A stretch of DNA of 64,000 nt from the NCBI GenBank assembly GCA_003062205.1, contig PQCP01000104.1, positions 38,901 to 102,900 of the forward strand, in the 5' to 3' direction. This DNA comes from Candidatus Sedimenticola endophacoides. GTDB lineage: Bacteria > Pseudomonadota > Gammaproteobacteria > Chromatiales > Chromatiaceae. Below are positions 58,801 through 64,000 of this stretch, in pieces (the stretch's first letter is position 1; every line of letters starts with the position of its first letter). A model generated the notes under the pieces. The model worked only from the letters and a program-made list of their open reading frames with translations. It did no database searches and was not told the DNA's origin. The translations under genes and the position numbers were made by a program.

Positions 58801-58874
58801 TATTTGTCGAGCGCTTGCGGCAGGATGAGCTGCAGGAGAAACGCTTGAGCCCGGACGAAAAAAATAAGACGTGA
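55815..58874 (+). CDS. MMPL/RND-type exporter with cNMP-binding domain, split by element copy 5
   Basis: The first part, 55815-56975, gives 387 residues with one N-terminal membrane segment, a periplasmic domain and five further segments (LFPLAVGALLLTLFLLLRQL to FNFLATVTLIPALMSL). The element follows, giving CGC TAA. The second part, 57276-58874, resumes YWRWLYRNRRGVLLLLAAAV in the same phase and repeats the domain pattern, then ends with a cyclic nucleotide-binding domain (about the last 140 residues: DFAAGEAVFCSGEESNDLYL, FGDVALLAGEPRR). Joined, the product has 919 aa in the two-repeat MMPL layout. Substrate could be lipid-like. The break lies exactly between the two repeats. The ribosome binding site is weak. 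Confidence 0.9.
56976..57275 (+). mobile_element. 300-bp intron-like element, copy 5
   Basis: Complete copy between codons CGC and TAC of the exporter gene (phase 0, sense). Left flank GCGGCGAGCCGC, right flank TACTGGCGCTGG, with no target duplication. Excision gives EGAASR-YWRWLYRNR, a normal junction for this family. Confidence 0.96.
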
Positions 58875-58904
58875 TACAGGGTATGGATGGATGAGGGAGT
58901 GGTG

Positions 58905-59963
58905 ATGTTACATGCAACGATGCGGATTGTCAGCGCGCTGATACTGGTGGGGCATGGGGCGGTGCAGGCCGCCGATCCCAGCTTTGCCGAGCCGCGCAGC
59001 GGCAAACGCTAACCGCCATGGAGAGCGAAGCGAAGGCGGTTAGTCCCCGATAGGCGTAGGCGCGGTTGTATGGCCGCAGTTACGACCGATAGGGAGTGAC
59101 GTAGGGCATACAAATAGCGCATCCGACACGCCGTAGAGTCATTGTGGTCATCATGACGGAGTTGCGCACGAGCAGCTTTGCTGCAATGTGCGGGACGGAG
59201 TCGTGATGAGCGCAGGACGGTCGGGGCAGTAACGGCTGTCGCGTTGGCGAGTCGATTTTGGGGACTGGGATGTCCCAAAATCTTTCACGAGGTAGCGACA
59301 CTCTTGAAGGTCTCCTCCTACGAGGTGGAGCTGCCGGTGGCGCGGGATGCCCGCGCGCTGTTCAGGATTCCGGGCGACTGTGCCCTGGCGGTGGAGAACG
59401 CCTGGCTGGCGGGGGCCCAGCAGTGGGGTGGACGGGTTGACCGCAGCATCTGGTGGAAGGTGCGCCGTGACTGCGACTACATGCGCTTTCTGGCCGCCTC
59501 GCCGACCCCCCCGATGCACGATTTCGTGCGTGGCTACGACTACCGCAACGCCTATCTGAGCGATCTCTCGCCGGGGCTGCGCTGCGGCGCAGACGCCGGT
59601 TGTCTGGAGCGCCAGCGTGACGAGGCCGACATCAGCAGTCTGCTGCCGCGCTCGGCTCCGTCCGGCCTGGCCCGGGGGCGCGATTCCGGCGCACCCTGCC
59701 GCCTGGAGAACGGGGTTTTTCGCGGGTGGCTGGATGAGAGCGGGGCGGGGGGACGCTGCGTCATGGACCGTGCCTCCCCCGGTTTTCGCATCCTGGCGGT
59801 GGACTACGCCGACGTCAACGGCGATGGCTATCAGGACGTGGTCCTGCGGGTGGTGGCCCTGGGGGCGGGGATGCGTCGGGCGCCCCAGATTGTGCCCCTG
59901 ACCCGCACCGCGCCCGACGGTCCGTTCAGCATCCCGGAGAACGTCACCATTCCGCGTCAGTGA
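58905..59963 (+). CDS. Secreted protein of unknown function, split by element copy 6
   Basis: The first part, ATG 58905 to 59006 (34 codons, GAGGGAG upstream), codes for a signal peptide (MLHATMRIVSALILVGHGAV...QAAD) and ends PRSGK. After the element the same phase continues from 59307 (KVSSYEVELPVARDARALFR) to 59963. Joined, the protein has 252 aa. It contains several cysteines and, near the end, a calcium-binding-like loop DYADVNGDGYQDVV. Without excision the mature part would lose its signal peptide. It starts 30 bases after the exporter and is probably in the same operon. No family is recognised. Confidence 0.82.
59007..59306 (+). mobile_element. 300-bp intron-like element, copy 6
   Basis: Complete copy between codons AAA and AAG (phase 0, sense). 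Left flank CGCAGCGGCAAA, right flank AAGGTCTCCTCC, no target duplication. It lies only 1.7 kb from copy 5, in the next gene of the same operon. Confidence 0.96.
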
Positions 59964-59985
59964 CCCCGCGCGCGCGGCATCCGTC

Positions 59986-61893
<1,908 letters not shown>

Positions 61894-61983
61894 GGGCGCG
61901 GAGTGTAGCAGGATCCCTTGCTGTTGCCGACAGCCAACCCCATCTACAATGGATTGAGTGCAACAGGCGATGGGGAAGCAGCC

Positions 61984-62367
61984 ATGAACGACACGGATTC
62001 GAATACCGCCCTGCTCCTGGTGGCCCACGGCAGTCGCCGGGATGCCTCCAACGATGAGGTGCGGGAGGTGGCGCGACGGCTCCGCGCCCTCGCCGGGGGG
62101 CGTTTCAGCCGGGTGGAGGCGGCCTTTCTGGAACTGGCCGAGCCGCCGATCCCCGAGGGTATCGCCGCCTGTTGCGCGGCCGGAGCGCGGCGGGTGCTGG
62201 TGCTGCCCTATTTTCTCTCGGCAGGACGCCACGTGGTGACCGACATCCCCCGCGAGGTGGAACAGGGGCGACAGCGCTGTCCCGGTGTCGAAGTGCGCCT
62301 GTGCGGCTATCTCGGCGGCAGCGACGAACTGCCCCGTCTGCTGCTTGATCTGGTGCGGGGAGACTGA
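61984..62367 (+). CDS. CbiX/SirB-like chelatase
   Basis: A 127-aa single-domain protein of the short CbiX type: LLLVAHGSRRDASNDEVREV at the start and VLVLPYFLSAGRHVVTDIP with a metal-site His in the second part. Such proteins insert cobalt or iron into sirohydrochlorin in B12 or siroheme synthesis. This fits the B12-dependent enzymes in the window. It is divergent from the ABC-F gene. Confidence 0.85.
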   Translation: MNDTDSNTALLLVAHGSRRDASNDEVREVARRLRALAGGRFSRVEAAFLELAEPPIPEGIAACCAAGARRVLVLPYFLSAGRHVVTDIPREVEQGRQRCPGVEVRLCGYLGGSDELPRLLLDLVRGD

Positions 62368-62638
62368 GTACGCAGCGGGAACGCCTGATGGAGCCGCCGC
62401 CAGTGCCGGGAGGCGCGCCGTACAACAGCGCGATTGACCGGATCTCTCGAAAAGCTTGGCGAAAGTCGGATGTCCACATCTTTCTAATCAGCTTGCAGGG
62501 GCGTACGCACATCCAGCGCGCTGGCCGGTGTGGGTGTGTTCAGGCAGAAAACTTGCTCCAGCGCTTTCAGAATAGTTTCAGAATTGCTAGCATGGCCGGG
62601 CTATGTTTTGGGAGCTATAAGGGATAAGGGATAAGGGA
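62368..62638. other. Intergenic region with three tandem ATAAGGG units
   Basis: About 270 bases without a recognisable gene. Composition falls from GC-rich to AT-richer along its length. Its end, 62617-62637, is a perfect three-unit tandem repeat of ATAAGGG, immediately before the ATG of the lipoprotein gene (62639). The last AAGGG acts as the ribosome binding site, so changes in copy number would alter spacing little, but they would alter the number of possible sites. Confidence 0.55.
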
Positions 62639-63100
62639 ATGCATAAAATAGTAATACCGACTTGTTTCAGTGTGCTCGCGGCAATGTCTGGCTGCGCGTC
62701 TCATAGCCATGAGATTCAGGCTGCCCACGTAAGTTCTATCGGCTACAAGGCCTTGGTTTGCGAGGAGTTGCATGGCGAGGCTCTTAAATCCATTAATCGT
62801 GTATATGAATTGATGGGTATTTTGGATGACAGGGCCGAAAATGATGAAGCCGCAATGGGCATCGGAATGATCCTGTTCTGGCCTGCCCTGTTTGCTCTGG
62901 AAGGGAATGATGGTCCTGAGACGGCGGAATATTCCAGGCTGAAAGGTGAAATCAACGCTATCGAAGAAGTGTCTGCTGTTAAGGGTTGTGACAAAGTGCT
63001 CGCGTCGGTAGGGGAGTATAGGGATAAGGAGTTCGAGATTCGTCAGGCACGCGCAAAACAAAAGGCGGAGTTGCAGAAGAGCAATAACATGAATTTTTAG
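62639..63100 (+). CDS. Small lipoprotein of unknown function
   Basis: A 153-aa protein with a lipobox AAMSGC near residue 19 and an N-terminal hydrophobic segment, so it is probably lipid-anchored in the cell envelope. The mature part has a hydrophobic stretch GIGMILFWPALFALE and an alpha-helical charged C terminus (YRDKEFEIRQARAKQKAELQ). Codon usage is noticeably more AT-rich than the rest of the window, suggesting a more recent arrival. No family is recognised with certainty. Confidence 0.7.
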   Translation: MHKIVIPTCFSVLAAMSGCASHSHEIQAAHVSSIGYKALVCEELHGEALKSINRVYELMGILDDRAENDEAAMGIGMILFWPALFALEGNDGPETAEYSRLKGEINAIEEVSAVKGCDKVLASVGEYRDKEFEIRQARAKQKAELQKSNNMNF

Positions 63101-63437
63101 ATGAACTTGGCAAACAGCCTCTTGCTGGGCCGAGGTTTGGTTTGTGAATTTCTTGGGCATTATGTCTCGGCCTGCCCAGCCTCAACAGACGTGGGTTGTG
63201 TTGTGCTCGGACGGGTCAAAGCGTTGCCTGATTGCCTTCGGGCTTCAGCAGCATTGATTAGTCGCTGGGGCGCCAGTGGCGCCGCATATAGACAATCGAG
63301 GTATGCTCCCTGCCAAAGCTGATCAAGGCGTGATTTCGCCCCCCGTCACCGATGACATGATCCAACTTTTGCGTACTCAAGATCATAACTGTTCATCAGC
63401 CAATCGACCCACCACTACAAAACACAGGTAAGTGAAA
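63101..63437. other. Intergenic region between two lipoprotein genes
   Basis: About 335 bases. No gene is supported. One perfect inverted repeat, GGCGCC-AGT-GGCGCC at 63269-63283, lies in the middle without a following T-run. The composition is mixed and lower in G+C than the metabolic genes. Confidence 0.4.
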
Positions 63438-63878
63438 ATGAAAAAAGCTCTACTTGGATTAATGTTGACTGTAAATGCCCTATTCGTTGGATGTGCGTCC
63501 GTTCCAATGGCCCCCAACAACCTGGATGATGAGGCAAAACAGTTTTCGACTACTGAAGATAAATCCGGGCTATATATCTATCGCAACGAGACTTTTGGCG
63601 CGGCAATCAAGATGCCTGTTTCACTAGATGGCAAGCTCCTGGGGCAAACTGCAGCCAAAACATATTTCCACACAGAAGTTGAGCCAGGTGATCATACAAT
63701 CAACTCGGTCACGGAAAACACGTCCTCGTTGAGGATCAATACGCGCCCTGGGCAAAATTATTATGTATGGCAGGAAGTTAAGATGGGTTTATTCACGGCC
63801 CGCTCGCGATTGCATCTGGTGGATGAAGCCAAGGGTAAAGAAGATGTCTTGGCATGTAAGCTCATTCATACGAACCAG
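63438..63878 (+). CDS. DUF2846-type lipoprotein, abutting element copy 7
   Basis: A lipoprotein of 147 codons before the element. The lipobox is LFVGC near residue 19. The mature part has GLYIYRNETFGAAIKMPVSL, LDGKLLGQTAAKTYFHTEV and GQNYYVWQEVKMG, which match the DUF2846 pattern of beta-rich small envelope proteins. The frame runs into CGC TAA of element copy 7, so the annotated end would be Arg-stop at 63884; the family usually ends near here, and the true end may lie beyond the window. The ATG at 63438 was chosen over a GTG two codons earlier. Confidence 0.75.
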
Positions 63879-64000
63879 CGCTAACCGCCATGGAGAGCGA
63901 AGCGAAGGCGGTTAGTCCCCGATAGGCGTAGGCGCGGTTGTATGGCCGCAGTTACGACCGATAGGGAGTGACGTAGGGCATACAAATAGCGCATCCGACA
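63879..64000 (+). mobile_element. 300-bp intron-like element, copy 7, cut by window end
   Basis: The first 122 bases of the element, identical in the visible part to the other copies. It follows ...ACGAACCAG and begins in phase 0, in sense, with respect to the DUF2846-type gene. Whether coding sequence resumes after it cannot be seen. Confidence 0.93.

Noticed and set aside
63101..63322. 73-codon frame after the lipoprotein gene
   Set aside because: Starts directly after a stop without a ribosome site and has no recognisable content.

Overview
This 64-kb window is high-GC (about two thirds G+C by eye), densely coded bacterial DNA. The gene set (hemE next to gltD, slyX-zapE, htpX, bcp, metH, feoABC, an FKBP-type isomerase, TrmH, Uup/YheS-type ABC-F ATPase) and the many c-di-GMP enzymes point to a free-living gammaproteobacterium, perhaps near the sulfur-oxidising Chromatiales. 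That placement is inference. No rRNA, tRNA, CRISPR array, phage or transposase gene was seen.

The outstanding feature is a 300-bp element with six complete, apparently identical copies and a seventh cut by the window end (3609-3908, 9056-9355 on the minus strand, 25925-26224, 39380-39679, 56976-57275, 59007-59306, 63879-64000). It has no inverted repeats, no target-site duplication and no convincing gene. In at least four genes (a membrane-anchored protein, pccA, an MMPL exporter and a secreted protein) it lies between two codons, in sense orientation, and exact removal of 300 nt restores one continuous protein. It always begins CGC TAA in the host reading frame, so a translating ribosome stops two codons in. 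It ends in a phase-0 TTG. Several long-range complementary segments predict a pseudoknotted RNA fold. It lacks the splice-site hallmarks of group I and group II introns. The best reading is an undescribed intron-like RNA mobile element. The main alternative is a stop/restart element that splits proteins in two.

Layout: 1-3373 holds gltD (end), hemE, a beta-hydroxyacid dehydrogenase and a frameshifted EamA permease. 3498-9436 holds element copy 1, a periplasmic-binding lipoprotein paired with a CACHE-HAMP-PAS-GGDEF-EAL enzyme, and an unknown protein with copy 2 upstream. 9767-18021 holds htpX, slyX-zapE, an ArsR regulator, a two-component/hybrid kinase pair, a GAF-GGDEF protein and truC. 18008-30137 is housekeeping and accessory metabolism: bcp, metH, trmH, an FKBP isomerase, a phosphodiesterase, the gene split by copy 3, a dienelactone hydrolase, a DsbA-like protein, a Rof-like ORF with endA, CigR-like, and an isocitrate-lyase-family enzyme. 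30137-33028 is a large GGDEF-EAL-CZB protein.

33313-42918 is a complete propionyl-CoA/methylmalonyl-CoA module: prpE (apparent +1 frameshift), mutA, pccB, pccA (split by copy 4), meaB and mce. It is followed by a carbonic anhydrase and a third GGDEF-EAL protein. 46457-54863 has a FabD-like transacylase, feoABC behind a probable Fur site, a PilZ protein, a methyltransferase-like membrane protein, ppk2 and a CLC channel. 54921-64000 has a SAM methyltransferase, the MMPL/cNMP protein (copy 5), a secreted protein (copy 6), an ABC-F ATPase, a CbiX-like chelatase, and an AT-richer patch with two small lipoproteins, the last one abutting copy 7.
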